64,000 nucleotides of DNA from an uncultured Bryobacteraceae bacterium (GTDB lineage Bacteria; Acidobacteriota; Terriglobia; Bryobacterales; Bryobacteraceae), in the NCBI GenBank assembly GCA_938003835.1, contig CALKXJ010000008.1:372001-436000 (forward strand), given 5' to 3'. Position numbers and translations under genes: made by a program. The notes under the pieces were generated by a model. The model saw only the letters and a program-made list of their open reading frames with translations. It was not told the DNA's origin and did no database searches. Positions 1 to 8,769 of this stretch are shown here, piece after piece; positions within the stretch are counted from its first letter, which is position 1; every line of letters begins with the position of its first letter.

Positions 1-2
1 AC

Positions 3-1727
3 GTCCGCGGCGGCCTGCCCCACATCCGCGAAATTCGCGTCCGCGGCGACTTCCAGCGCGCGCTCGGAGGAATCGATTGGGATTTTTCCACCGCGCCTGT
101 CATGCGCTGCGAGCCCCATCCGAGCGGCTGGCTTTGGCGCGCGGAAATCGCCGGGCTCCCGGAGGGTTACTACCAGTACAAGTACTTCGTCACCTTCGAG
201 AACGAAACCACCCGCTGGTGCTCCGATCCCTGCACCCGCTATGGCGGCGCCGACGAGCACGAAAACGCCGCCTTCGTCATCGGCGGCAATTTCACCCCGG
301 TGCGCCCGCTCGTACGCCCGCTACCGCTCAAGGATCTCGTGCTCTACGAGTTGATGATCGACGACTTCACCGCCCAGTACCGCGGCGCGCTCGCGCCGGT
401 CGATGCCGTCGCCCGGAAACTCGATTACCTCGAACAGATCGGCGTCAACGCCGTGGCTTTCATGCCCTGGACCGCTTCACCGGGCGGCGGCTTTAGTTGG
501 GGTTACGATCCCGTGCAGTTTTTCGCCGTCGAGTACCGCTATGTGCACGACCCGGCGACACCCGCCGACAAGCTGTTCAAGCTCAAAAGCCTCATCAATG
601 CTCTGCATGACCGCAACATCCATGTCATCATGGACGGCGTCTTCAACCACGTCCGCGCCGGCCTCGATCCCAACCACGGCTTCCCCTATTTCTGGCTCTA
701 CCTGAATCCCGCCGATTCGCCCTACATCGGTCCCTTCGAACGCGGCGGCTTTTTCGAAGAGTTCGACTACCGCAATGGCTGCGTCGGCGAGTTCATCCGC
801 GACGTCTCCCTCTACTGGCTGGACTCTTTTGGCGTCGACGGCATTCGTTTCGACTACACCCTCGGCTTCTTCCGCCGGGGCTCGCCGGAGCTGGGCATCG
901 CCAAGCTGGTGGCAGAGCTCAAGGAGGCCCTGGCCCAGCGCGGCCGGCTCAACGTACCGCTCATTCTCGAGCACCTTACCGATGACCGCTATCAGGCGAT
1001 CGACGACACCAATCGCATCTCGGCTGACGCCTGCTGGTTCGATCCCTTCCTCTTCGAATCGCAGCGCTGCGCCCGCGGCGGCGCCGTCGACGGGCGGCTG
1101 CTCCGCGTGCTGAATGCAAGCCTGGACTTTGCGCCCGGCAAAGGCCCGGTCACCTACATCGAGAACCACGACCATTCGACCATCGTCGCCGAGGCCGGCG
1201 GCCGTTCCCGCTGGTTCAAGACCCAGGCGCCCGCCATCACCCTGCTCACTTCACCCGGCACCCCGATGATCCACAACGGCCAGGAGTTCGGCGAGGACTA
1301 CTGGTTGCCGCACGAGGGTCCGGACCGCGTCGAGCCCAAGCCCCTGCGCTGGGCGGAGCGCGCGTCCGGGAGCGGCGACTTCGCCGGCGAGCGCCTCTCC
1401 GACCTCTACCGGCGGCTCATCGGGATCCGCCGCGACCATCCCGCGCTGCGCTCACCGAACTTCTTCCCCTACCCGTTCAATCACCCCGACGGCTACGGCG
1501 CGTTTCCGGAAAAAGGCGTCGTCGTTTATCACCGGTGGGATGAACGGGAACGCTTCATCATAGCGGTCAACTATTCGGACTGGGACCAGTGGTTGGACAT
1601 TCCGTTTCCGGCCAACGGCGCCTGGGAGAATCTGCTGAATCATGAGACGGTGACGGTGACCGGCTGGCGGCTCGAGAATTATCGCGTTCCGTCCAACTGG
1701 GGCGCCATCTTCTTCCAGAGCGTCTGA
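3..1727 (+). CDS. GH13 alpha-amylase family glycoside hydrolase (5' partial)
   Basis: The reading frame is open from the window edge, so the true start lies upstream; the first in-frame Met is at 102. Numbering from that Met, the GH13 signature regions are all present: DGVFNH (D178), GVDGIRFD with the nucleophile Asp at about 251, the acid/base Glu in LILEH (about 290), and ENHD (about 355-357). An N-terminal beta-sandwich (GYYQYKYF) resembling the CBM48/E-set domain precedes the barrel, and a C-terminal beta domain follows NGQEFGE. The family hydrolyses or rearranges alpha-glucans. The N-terminal module suggests a branching-enzyme or trehalohydrolase-like subfamily, but the exact substrate cannot be read from sequence. 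It ends 6 bp from the convergent gene. Confidence 0.88.
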   Translation, partial: VRGGLPHIREIRVRGDFQRALGGIDWDFSTAPVMRCEPHPSGWLWRAEIAGLPEGYYQYKYFVTFENETTRWCSDPCTRYGGADEHENAAFVIGGNFTPVRPLVRPLPLKDLVLYELMIDDFTAQYRGALAPVDAVARKLDYLEQIGVNAVAFMPWTASPGGGFSWGYDPVQFFAVEYRYVHDPATPADKLFKLKSLINALHDRNIHVIMDGVFNHVRAGLDPNHGFPYFWLYLNPADSPYIGPFERGGFFEEFDYRNGCVGEFIRDVSLYWLDSFGVDGIRFDYTLGFFRRGSPELGIAKLVAELKEALAQRGRLNVPLILEHLTDDRYQAIDDTNRISADACWFDPFLFESQRCARGGAVDGRLLRVLNASLDFAPGKGPVTYIENHDHSTIVAEAGGRSRWFKTQAPAITLLTSPGTPMIHNGQEFGEDYWLPHEGPDRVEPKPLRWAERASGSGDFAGERLSDLYRRLIGIRRDHPALRSPNFFPYPFNHPDGYGAFPEKGVVVYHRWDERERFIIAVNYSDWDQWLDIPFPANGAWENLLNHETVTVTGWRLENYRVPSNWGAIFFQSV

Positions 1728-1733
1728 AGCGGC

Positions 1734-2792
1734 TCACCAGACCTGCGCTTCGTCGGCCAGCGGCAGCTCGACGGGCGCCCGGAGCCTGGCCGACTGATAC
1801 ATCGCCAGAGCCCACTCGAGCGTCGCCCGGGCGCTCGTGAACGGAATCATCGGCTCCCGATCGGTCTCAATGGCTTCGATCATGTCTTCGATCAGCCGCT
1901 GATGATCCTCGAAGCCGAGGTCGGCGGCGCCGGTGGCGCCCGTGGCCGCGCCCGCCCTGCCGTATGTGCGCACGAGGTCGTCCTCCGGCCGCTCGTCGCG
2001 GAACCGCCAGGTCTCGATCCGCTCTCCCACCATGATCGCCGTGCCGTTCTCCCCGTTCAGCTCGATGCGGACGTCGGTGCCCGGCCACAGAGCCGTCGAG
2101 GCCTGAACGACGCCCTGGGCGCCCGAGCGGTAGTCGACAAAGGCCAGCAGCGTGTCCTCGAGCTCGATGCCCGGATGCGCCAGGTTGCTCATGCGCGCCT
2201 CGACGCGCGCCACCGGACCCGCCAGGTAGTACAGCAGATCGATGTAGTGGAACGCCTGCTGGATGGTGACGCCGGCGCCGAAGCGCCGCTCCAGCCGCCA
2301 GGCATCCATGCGGTAGTAATCCGCCGCGCGGAACCATTTCATGTAGGTGTCGGCGTGCAGCAGCCGGCCGAAGCGGCCCTGCTCGACGGCCCGCTTCATC
2401 GCCTGAATGGCCGCGCGCGTGCGGCACTGGAGCACGACTCCGGCCTTAACACGCGCCTCCTGGCAGCGGGCGGTCATCTCATCCACCTCGCGAAGCGACA
2501 TCGCCGGGGGCTTCTCCACCAGGACGTGCTTGCCCGCCCCGGCCGCCTTCATCACCGCGTCGAAGTGCAGGTGGTTGGGCGTCAGCACGTTCACCACCTG
2601 AACGCGCTCGTCCTCGAGCAGTTCCTCCAGGCTCGCGTAGCCCGTGCAGGGAAACTGCGCGACAAACTTCGCCCGGCGCGCCTCGTCCGGCTCGGCGACG
2701 CCCACCAGCTCGCCTTTGCCCGAGGCGAGAATCGCCCTGGCGTGAAACGGCGCGATCAGGCCCGCGCCGACCAGACCGAAACCCACTTTCAT
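1734..2792 (-). CDS. Gfo/Idh/MocA family NAD(P)-dependent oxidoreductase
   Basis: The protein has an N-terminal Rossmann fold with the nucleotide-binding GLVGAGLIAPFHA, the family EKP motif (HVLVEKPPAM) and a C-terminal Gfo/Idh/MocA substrate domain containing the likely active-site His in QQAFHYID. Start ATG at 2792 is chosen because AAGGAG lies 6 bp upstream; an earlier start would add a tail overlapping the upstream gene. About 352 aa, normal for the family. Members oxidise hydroxyls of sugars, inositols or sugar acids. It is the last gene of a six-gene minus-strand run, directly downstream of an M20 amidohydrolase. The substrate is unknown. Confidence 0.9.
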   Translation of the reverse strand: MKVGFGLVGAGLIAPFHARAILASGKGELVGVAEPDEARRAKFVAQFPCTGYASLEELLEDERVQVVNVLTPNHLHFDAVMKAAGAGKHVLVEKPPAMSLREVDEMTARCQEARVKAGVVLQCRTRAAIQAMKRAVEQGRFGRLLHADTYMKWFRAADYYRMDAWRLERRFGAGVTIQQAFHYIDLLYYLAGPVARVEARMSNLAHPGIELEDTLLAFVDYRSGAQGVVQASTALWPGTDVRIELNGENGTAIMVGERIETWRFRDERPEDDLVRTYGRAGAATGATGAADLGFEDHQRLIEDMIEAIETDREPMIPFTSARATLEWALAMYQSARLRAPVELPLADEAQVW

Positions 2793-2802
2793 TTCCTGCT
2801 CC

Positions 2803-4050
2803 TTAATCGCGCCCGCACCAGGTCTCAATCAGGCGCACCAGGACCGCGGCCGCGTCAGCGATCTGGCGCCAGGCGATGCGCTCCTCGTTGGAGTGCGCCA
2901 CCCCGAGGTCGCCCGCGCCGAAGACCACGGTCGGGATCTTGAGCTGGTTGTTGTAAAACCAGGAATCGCACGAGGCCGTCATCGCCGTCACTTCTCCGGT
3001 CAGGCCCAGCTCGCGCGCCGAGGCCGCAAGCGAGGTTACGAGAGGATGCGAGGGATCGAGCACGTGCGCGTCGTGGCGGTACATGAATTCGAGCGTGAAA
3101 TGCTGCTTGAGCCAGGCGTCGCCTTCATCGAGAATCGCCTGCCGCAGCTCGGCCATCACCTCGTGCCGCGTCTTGTTGGGCAGCAGTCCGAGTATGCCTT
3201 CGAGCACCGCCCGCGAAGGCGCCGTCGCCGGCCAGTTGCCCGCCTGGAGTTTGCCGAAGGTGATGGGCATCGGATTCGGGAAGCGGTCAAACAGCGGGAT
3301 CCCGCGCGAGGCGGCAAGCAGCCGGGCGTGATACCGCTCGAAGATCTCCATGACGCGCACCGCCATCTTCAGCGCGCTGATCGTCTCCTGCGCCCTCCCG
3401 CTGTGACCCGGCCGCCCGGCAAGCGTCACGCGGAACCAGACCGCGCCCCGCACCGACGGCAGAATCTGAAGTGCGGTCGGCTCGAGCACGATGCAGGCGT
3501 CGGCCGTCTCGCCGCGGCGCACCATCGCGAGCGTCCCGTTGCCGCCTACCTCCTCCTCGACCACCAGATGCACGAGCACATCGCCCGCCGGCTCGACGCC
3601 CAGCTCTCGGGCCGCCTTCAGGGCCGTGTAGATCACCGCGATCTGCCCCTTGGCGTCGCAAGCGCCCCGCCCGAAGATCTCCCCGCCGGCGATGCGAGGA
3701 TCGAAGGGCCGCTCATGCCCTTCGGAGGCGGGCACCACGTCGATGTGAGTGTTCATGAGCAGCGATCGGCCGCCGCCCGTGCCAGGCCGCTTCAGCCGCA
3801 GGTTGAACCGCCCTTCGTAGTCGAGATCCGGAATCGGGTTCGAATAGTCCTCGTCCTGACGCAGAGCATTGCTCAACGGCACGCGCTCGACCTCGGCGAG
3901 CGGCGCGAAACGTTCAGCGGCGCATTCAAGAGCCGCCGACTCCTGGCCGGGCAGGGAAGGGAACCGGATCAGCTCGCAGAGGAACTCCTCGGCCGAGCGG
4001 CGCTCCGCCTCGACCGCCGCCCGAATCTGATCCATCGACACCGTGGTCAT
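2803..4050 (-). CDS. M20 family metallo-amidohydrolase (ArgE/DapE-like)
   Basis: A 415-aa cytoplasmic M20 peptidase/deacylase. Visible metal and catalytic motifs, in order: NTHIDVVP (metal His and catalytic Asp), RGACDAKG (bridging Asp), VVEEEVGGNG (general-base Glu-Glu) and the C-terminal metal His in GVAHSNEE. A dimerisation lid domain (GRPGHSGRAQ) sits in the middle. Start ATG has AAGGAG 9 bp upstream. The family removes N-acyl groups or amino acids from small molecules. Lying in a sugar-acid type operon, it may deacylate an amino- or amide-linked substrate, which is inference. Neighbours are an oxidoreductase 10 bp downstream and a D-2-hydroxyacid dehydrogenase upstream. Confidence 0.9.
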   Translation of the reverse strand: MTTVSMDQIRAAVEAERRSAEEFLCELIRFPSLPGQESAALECAAERFAPLAEVERVPLSNALRQDEDYSNPIPDLDYEGRFNLRLKRPGTGGGRSLLMNTHIDVVPASEGHERPFDPRIAGGEIFGRGACDAKGQIAVIYTALKAARELGVEPAGDVLVHLVVEEEVGGNGTLAMVRRGETADACIVLEPTALQILPSVRGAVWFRVTLAGRPGHSGRAQETISALKMAVRVMEIFERYHARLLAASRGIPLFDRFPNPMPITFGKLQAGNWPATAPSRAVLEGILGLLPNKTRHEVMAELRQAILDEGDAWLKQHFTLEFMYRHDAHVLDPSHPLVTSLAASARELGLTGEVTAMTASCDSWFYNNQLKIPTVVFGAGDLGVAHSNEERIAWRQIADAAAVLVRLIETWCGRD

Positions 4051-4084
4051 CCCTCAATTCTCCTTGACGGCGGCGTCCACCGGC

Positions 4085-5062
4085 TCACGCCGCCTCCGCC
4101 TTGGCCACATAGCGCGGCGGCAGCCCGGCCACGAACCGGTCGATCTCGAGCACGATCAACTCGCGGATCCGCCACGCGGCGTCCTCGCTGTACCAGGCCA
4201 GGTGCGGCGTCAGGATGACGTTTCGCGCCGAAAATAGCGGATGATCCGGCGGCGGGGGCTCGCGCTCGAAGACGTCGATCGCCGCGCCCGCGATCGTGCC
4301 GTTGTTGAGCGCTTCGGCCAGCGCCACCGTGTCCACCATCGGCCCGCGCGAGGTGTTCACCAGGCACGCGGTGGGCTTCATCATCCGCAGGGTGTCACGG
4401 TTGACGATGTGCCGCGTCTCGCGCGTCAGCGGCGTATGCACCGTCACGAGATCCGATTCCCGGAACATCGTCTCCTTGTCCACCACCTGGATGCCGAGCT
4501 CGCGCTTGCGCTCTTCGCTCAGGTAAGGATCCACGATCCGGAAGTCGACGCCGAACGACTGAAGCTTCTGGTAGACCCGGCTGCCGATCCGGCCGCAGCC
4601 CAGGATGCCCACCGTGCGCCCGGCGATGCGCCAGATCGGAATCACGTCGGCGAAGTCCCACTGCCCGCGCGCCGAGGAGGCGTCCAGCACTTTCCGGCTC
4701 GTCTCGATCCGCCGGGCGCAGGCCAGCATCAGCATGATGGCGTGCTCGGCCACCTCCTCGGTGCAGTAATCCGGGATGTAGCAGCAGGGAATGCCTGCCC
4801 GTTCGAGCGCCGCCAGATCGACATTGTCGTAGCCGACGCCGTGCCGGATCACCAGCCGGCAACGCTCCCAGCCGGCGACGATCTCCGCTGTCACCGGCAC
4901 CATGTTGACAACCACGACGTCGGCGTCCCGCGTGGCTTCGATCACCCGCTCGGCGCTCGTGAACTTGAGCTGGTAGGCGGCAAACTCGATGCCGCGGCGC
5001 GCCATCTGGGCCGCCTCCCATTCGAGATCCGGCTCGATGTAGTCCGTAACGACAACCTTCAT
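4085..5062 (-). CDS. D-2-hydroxyacid dehydrogenase (CtBP/SerA-like)
   Basis: A 325-aa NAD-dependent D-isomer specific 2-hydroxyacid dehydrogenase. Seen are the Rossmann motif GILGCGRIGSRVYQ, the cofactor acid in VDPY, the catalytic Arg in LVNTSRGPMVD, the Glu in FEREPPPP and the His in LTPHLAWYS. The N-terminal VIRHGVGYDNVD is typical of the CtBP-like subgroup. The ATG overlaps the TGA of the upstream oxidoreductase (ATGA), and GGAGAGG precedes it, so translation is probably coupled. It would interconvert a 2-keto acid and a D-2-hydroxy acid, consistent with a sugar-acid dehydratase pathway that yields keto acids. Confidence 0.92.
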   Translation of the reverse strand: MKVVVTDYIEPDLEWEAAQMARRGIEFAAYQLKFTSAERVIEATRDADVVVVNMVPVTAEIVAGWERCRLVIRHGVGYDNVDLAALERAGIPCCYIPDYCTEEVAEHAIMLMLACARRIETSRKVLDASSARGQWDFADVIPIWRIAGRTVGILGCGRIGSRVYQKLQSFGVDFRIVDPYLSEERKRELGIQVVDKETMFRESDLVTVHTPLTRETRHIVNRDTLRMMKPTACLVNTSRGPMVDTVALAEALNNGTIAGAAIDVFEREPPPPDHPLFSARNVILTPHLAWYSEDAAWRIRELIVLEIDRFVAGLPPRYVAKAEAA

Positions 5063-6168
5063 TCCTCTCCGGCGCCCCCTTGGTCTTTTTTCGAGCCGAG
5101 CCGGACCGTGCGGCCCGTTTCGGCCGACTCGTAGATCGCCTCGGCTACTTCGATCGCCCGCAGGCCGTCTTCGGCCGCCACCGGCGGCGGCCCGCCCGTG
5201 CGGATCGCCTGCCTGAGCGCGCGCAGGTAGTCCACCCCCATCACTCCCCCGTAGCCCTCGACAGCTTCGAGCTCGAAGAAGATCTCGCGCCTGGGCGCCC
5301 AGGCAAATTCGGCGGCGTCGCTACACACGAACAGCTTCTCCCGCACGCCCTCGAACGACGGGCTCCAGGCGAGCACCCCGCGCGTGCCGCGCAGCCCGAG
5401 ATACAGGTCGCGCCCGTGCGGGTAGGCATCCGGCACCGTGTAGCTGATGTCGAGCGCCGCCACCGTCCCCCGCGCGAAGACGGCCAGAGCGAAGGAATTG
5501 TCCTCGATGTCGTAGGCCGGGTTGACCTTGACGTTCTTGGCGGTGACCTCCACCACCTCGTCTTCGAGCAGCCAGCGGAACAGGTCGATCCAATGCACGC
5601 CGAGATTGAACATCGGACCGCCGCCGCTCAGGCGCCGCTCCAGCATCCATGCGGCCTTGCCCTCGATGTAGCGGTGAACGCGCCCGGCCGCGCAGCGGCC
5701 CTCGCAGCCCACAACCTGCCCGAGAATGCCGCTTTCGACGAAGCGTTTCATCTGGCGCACTACCGGGTGGCAGCGCCACACATAGGGCGCCGTCAGGATC
5801 ACGCCGGCCCTGCGCGCCGCCTGCACCGCCCGCGCCAGATCGCGCGAGTTGGCCGCCATGGGCTTCTCCACCATCACATGGAGGCCGCGCTCCGCGCAGG
5901 CAACCGCCGCCTCCGGGCACTCGGCATGGGGCAGAAAGATGGCTGCCAGCTCGATCTGCTCCTGCTCGAGCATCCGGCGCCAGTCCTGGTAGGCCGCAAC
6001 TTGGAAATCCCTGGCGAACGCATCCAGCAGCTCGGCATCGGCCTCCGCCGCCGCGCACACCTGCCATCCTCCCGCTGCCCGGAAGGCCGCCATGTAGGCT
6101 CTCGGGTGCAGGTGCCGCAGCCCGATCAGACCCACCCGCACGGGACGCGCCGAAAGATCTTCGCTCAT
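5059..6168 (-). CDS. Gfo/Idh/MocA family oxidoreductase
   Basis: A second family member in the same operon, only distantly similar to the one at 1734-2792. The N-terminus reads VRVGLIGLRHLHPRAYM, a degenerate glycine motif, followed by HVMVEKPMAAN and a C-terminal domain with FNLGVHWIDLFRW, which carries the expected active-site His. ATG at 6168 is preferred over a TTG at 6213; neither has a strong ribosome-binding site. The stop overlaps the next gene's ATG by one base pair pattern (ATGA). Probable sugar or sugar-acid dehydrogenase; substrate unknown. Confidence 0.88.
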   Translation of the reverse strand: MSEDLSARPVRVGLIGLRHLHPRAYMAAFRAAGGWQVCAAAEADAELLDAFARDFQVAAYQDWRRMLEQEQIELAAIFLPHAECPEAAVACAERGLHVMVEKPMAANSRDLARAVQAARRAGVILTAPYVWRCHPVVRQMKRFVESGILGQVVGCEGRCAAGRVHRYIEGKAAWMLERRLSGGGPMFNLGVHWIDLFRWLLEDEVVEVTAKNVKVNPAYDIEDNSFALAVFARGTVAALDISYTVPDAYPHGRDLYLGLRGTRGVLAWSPSFEGVREKLFVCSDAAEFAWAPRREIFFELEAVEGYGGVMGVDYLRALRQAIRTGGPPPVAAEDGLRAIEVAEAIYESAETGRTVRLGSKKDQGGAGEE

Positions 6169-6214
6169 GGTTTCAAGCTCGCCAGTGTATGCCGCCGCGA
6201 GGGACCTGCGCAAA

Positions 6215-7423
6215 TCAGGTGCGCCGGTTCGCCGCTCGCCAGACCAGATACCCGGCGGGCGGCAGCGCCGCGGCGATGCCGAATGCCGTCGCGTAGCGCC
6301 CGAGATCGAACAGGCGGCCGAAGACGGGCATCATCACGGCCACGGCGCCCGACCAGGCGGCCGAGCCGATGCCGGAAATCAGACCGGCGTAGCGCGACGA
6401 ATACAGATCGGTGGCGTGGGCGATCGAGAGGATAATGAATCCCGCGGCGGAAAACATGGCCAGGAAAAAGCCTGCCATCGCCAGGCGCAGGCTTGCCGTC
6501 CACGGCACCGCCGCCAGCGGCAGGGCTAGCAGGGCGGCCGCCGCCAGCAGCCGCTTGAGCAGCGCCGCACGGCCACCGGGACGCGCAGCGCCGCGATCGG
6601 CCAGCCAGCCCCAGAAAAAGTAGCCGATCTCCCAGCCCAACGGGGGGATCCAGAGCAGCTTGCCGATCAGGGCCTGGCTTGCTCCGAGCACCCGACTCAG
6701 GTAGAGAGCCGACCCGTAGATTACGAACGCAATCGGCAGGGCTCCGGCGGCATAAAGCAGCCCGAAACTCCACAGGCGCACGTCCGAGGCGCGCATCCGG
6801 TCGCCGCCTTCCGTCCTGTCCGCGGCGCGCGGGTGCGCTCGTATGTCCGGCCTCCGGCTGACGAAGGCCCACAGCGCCAGCCATGCCGCGCCGATCAGCC
6901 CGGTAAATAGGAACGCTGCCCGCCAGCCCCACCAGAGCGCGATCGGGGTGATCAGCAGGGGGGTCACGACGGCGCCGAGCGAGCCGCCGCTGTAGGCCAC
7001 GGCGATGCCGCGCGAGCGTTTCGATGGCGCCAGCGTCTGCACCGCCACGCGCAGGCCGCCCGGAAAGGTGGCGCCTTCGCCGAAGCCCAGCACCGCCCGC
7101 GCCAGCGCAAACCCGGCAAAGCCCGAGGCCAGCGCGTGTGACGCCGAGGCCAGCGTCCACACCGAGACCGCCAGAACCATCCCCCAGCGCACGCCCCAGA
7201 CATCGAGCGCCCGGCCCCAAAGCGGATTGCCGATCATGTAAGCGACCGAGAAGGCCGATATCACCAGGCCGTACTGCTCGGCCGTCAGGTGCGTCTCAGC
7301 AAGAATCGTCGGAGCCAGCAAGGCCAGCGTGTTACGGTCCACGTAACTGATGAAGGAGACCAGCAGCATGGTCGCCGCCGGTCCCCACACCGACAGGAAG
7401 TTCGCCAAGGAGTCCCGGGACAA
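6215..7423 (-). CDS. MFS transporter (sugar-acid/anion:cation symporter-like)
   Basis: About 402 aa with roughly twelve hydrophobic segments. The first is ATMLLVSFISYVDRNTLALL, whose YVDR pattern is typical of the ACS/hexuronate (ExuT/GarP-like) branch. A central charged loop (RRPDIRAHPRAADRTEGG) separates two six-helix halves, and the loop motif GNPLWGRALDVWG resembles MFS motif A. The start is uncertain: the frame opens at a TTG 15 bp after the upstream gene with no clear ribosome-binding site. Sitting between a sugar-acid dehydratase and dehydrogenases, it is the likely importer of the pathway substrate. Confidence 0.85.
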   Translation of the reverse strand: MSRDSLANFLSVWGPAATMLLVSFISYVDRNTLALLAPTILAETHLTAEQYGLVISAFSVAYMIGNPLWGRALDVWGVRWGMVLAVSVWTLASASHALASGFAGFALARAVLGFGEGATFPGGLRVAVQTLAPSKRSRGIAVAYSGGSLGAVVTPLLITPIALWWGWRAAFLFTGLIGAAWLALWAFVSRRPDIRAHPRAADRTEGGDRMRASDVRLWSFGLLYAAGALPIAFVIYGSALYLSRVLGASQALIGKLLWIPPLGWEIGYFFWGWLADRGAARPGGRAALLKRLLAAAALLALPLAAVPWTASLRLAMAGFFLAMFSAAGFIILSIAHATDLYSSRYAGLISGIGSAAWSGAVAVMMPVFGRLFDLGRYATAFGIAAALPPAGYLVWRAANRRT

Positions 7424-7438
7424 GTTGACCGAGCGGGC

Positions 7439-8695
7439 TCAGGACTCGGCCGGGGCCTCAGGCTCCGCCCACGGCCGGCTGTGATCGGCAGTCACGCTCC
7501 AGGTTCCCGGCGGGGAAATCAGGCTGAAGATCGACCACGGCCCGGGTACCCACGGGTAACGGTCGATGACCGTTTCGTCGACCTCCACACCCCAGCCCGG
7601 CTCGCGCGGCACGGTGAGCTGGCCGCGCTCGATCTCGAGCGGCCTCTTGAGGATCTCCGTCGCTAGCGGGAAGGGGTACATCGTCTTCAGCCGCTCCGTC
7701 GAGTAGACCGGGTACTCCAGCCACTCGACCACCGACTCCGGCCAGCAGATTCCCAAGTGCGCCGCGGCGATGACTTCCAGGTCGGTTCCCCAGCTATGAA
7801 AGGCGAATCGCAAGCCTTCGCGTTCGATCACGGCCAGGATCCGCCGCCCGGTCGGAAAACCGCCCTGGCAGACGACATCCATCTGCACGTAATCGACGCA
7901 CTGGTTCGTGATGAGATCGAGGTAACGCTCCTCGCTCGGCTCGTGCTCGCCGCTCGCCAGGGGGACGATCTCTTTTTCACGGAACCTCCGGTATGCCTCA
8001 TGGTCGTCCGGCGGGATGGGCTCCTCGAGCCAGGCGATGCGGTAGGCGGCCATGCGACGCGCCACCTCTTCGATGGTGGCTTCGCCGTAGCTGCGGTCCC
8101 CCATCCGCCACCAGGTGTGGGCGTCCACCATCAGCTCGATGTCCGGCCCCACGGCCTGGCGCATCAGCCGCACCGTCTCCACGTCCTGCTCCGGTCCCAG
8201 CGCCGGGCGCATCTTGTAAGCCGAGAAGCCGAGGCCGGCGATTCCCGCCGCCTCCTCGGCGTACGCCTCCGGCGGCTGGTACATCCCCGCGCTGCCGTAG
8301 AGGCGGATCTTGTCCCGCACCCGCCCGCCGATCAGCTCCGAGACGGGCAGCCCTTTCAGCTTGCCGTAGAGATCATAAAGGGCCAGCTCCACGCCCGCGT
8401 AGAGCTTCACCAGCTCGGCGTCGGCGCCGTGATCCTTGAGGAACTGGATCCGCAGCGCGTCCGGATCTCCCAGACGACGGCCTTCGAGAAACGGCGCAAT
8501 CGCCTGCTCGATTTGCCTGTGCGCGCGCTCGCTCCCTTGGCCCGGGCCATAGCCCACCAGGCCGTTTTCCGCCTCGATGCGCACGAGCATCGCGTCGCGC
8601 TTCAGGATTAGGCGCTCCCCTCCCCAGTAGGTCAGCTTCACCGGCTCGGGGAAAGCGTAGGAGAGAAGGAAGGACCGGACGCTCTCGATTCGCAT
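7439..8695 (-). CDS. Mandelate racemase/muconate lactonizing enzyme family dehydratase
   Basis: A 418-aa enolase-superfamily enzyme and the first gene of the minus-strand operon. The N-terminal capping domain is followed by a barrel with catalytic Lys in FSAYKMRP, metal ligands in LMVDAHTWW (Asp), WLEEPIPP (Glu) and ASGEHE (Glu), an Asp in YVQMDVVCQGG, and the general-base His in FHSWGTD. This layout fits an acid-sugar dehydratase that makes a 2-keto-3-deoxy acid. The precise sugar (galactonate, rhamnonate, fuconate or another) cannot be assigned from sequence. No clear ribosome-binding site precedes the ATG at 8695. Confidence 0.9.
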   Translation of the reverse strand: MRIESVRSFLLSYAFPEPVKLTYWGGERLILKRDAMLVRIEAENGLVGYGPGQGSERAHRQIEQAIAPFLEGRRLGDPDALRIQFLKDHGADAELVKLYAGVELALYDLYGKLKGLPVSELIGGRVRDKIRLYGSAGMYQPPEAYAEEAAGIAGLGFSAYKMRPALGPEQDVETVRLMRQAVGPDIELMVDAHTWWRMGDRSYGEATIEEVARRMAAYRIAWLEEPIPPDDHEAYRRFREKEIVPLASGEHEPSEERYLDLITNQCVDYVQMDVVCQGGFPTGRRILAVIEREGLRFAFHSWGTDLEVIAAAHLGICWPESVVEWLEYPVYSTERLKTMYPFPLATEILKRPLEIERGQLTVPREPGWGVEVDETVIDRYPWVPGPWSIFSLISPPGTWSVTADHSRPWAEPEAPAES

Positions 8696-8769
8696 TAGCT
8701 ATTAGGATTCTGCGCCCGGCCGGGCCTTGTCAACCGAAGTGAAACGAAATGTTCCGCAACAGGTCTGTT

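Noticed and set aside
102-1727. Treating the ATG at 102 as the true start of the GH13 gene
   Set aside because: The frame is open to the window edge and the sequence before the ATG continues the N-terminal domain, so the gene is 5' truncated by the window.
3835-3850. TTCGAAT-like T-loop sequence suggesting a tRNA
   Set aside because: It is inside the M20 gene and no acceptor or anticodon arms can be built around it; no tRNA was found in the window.
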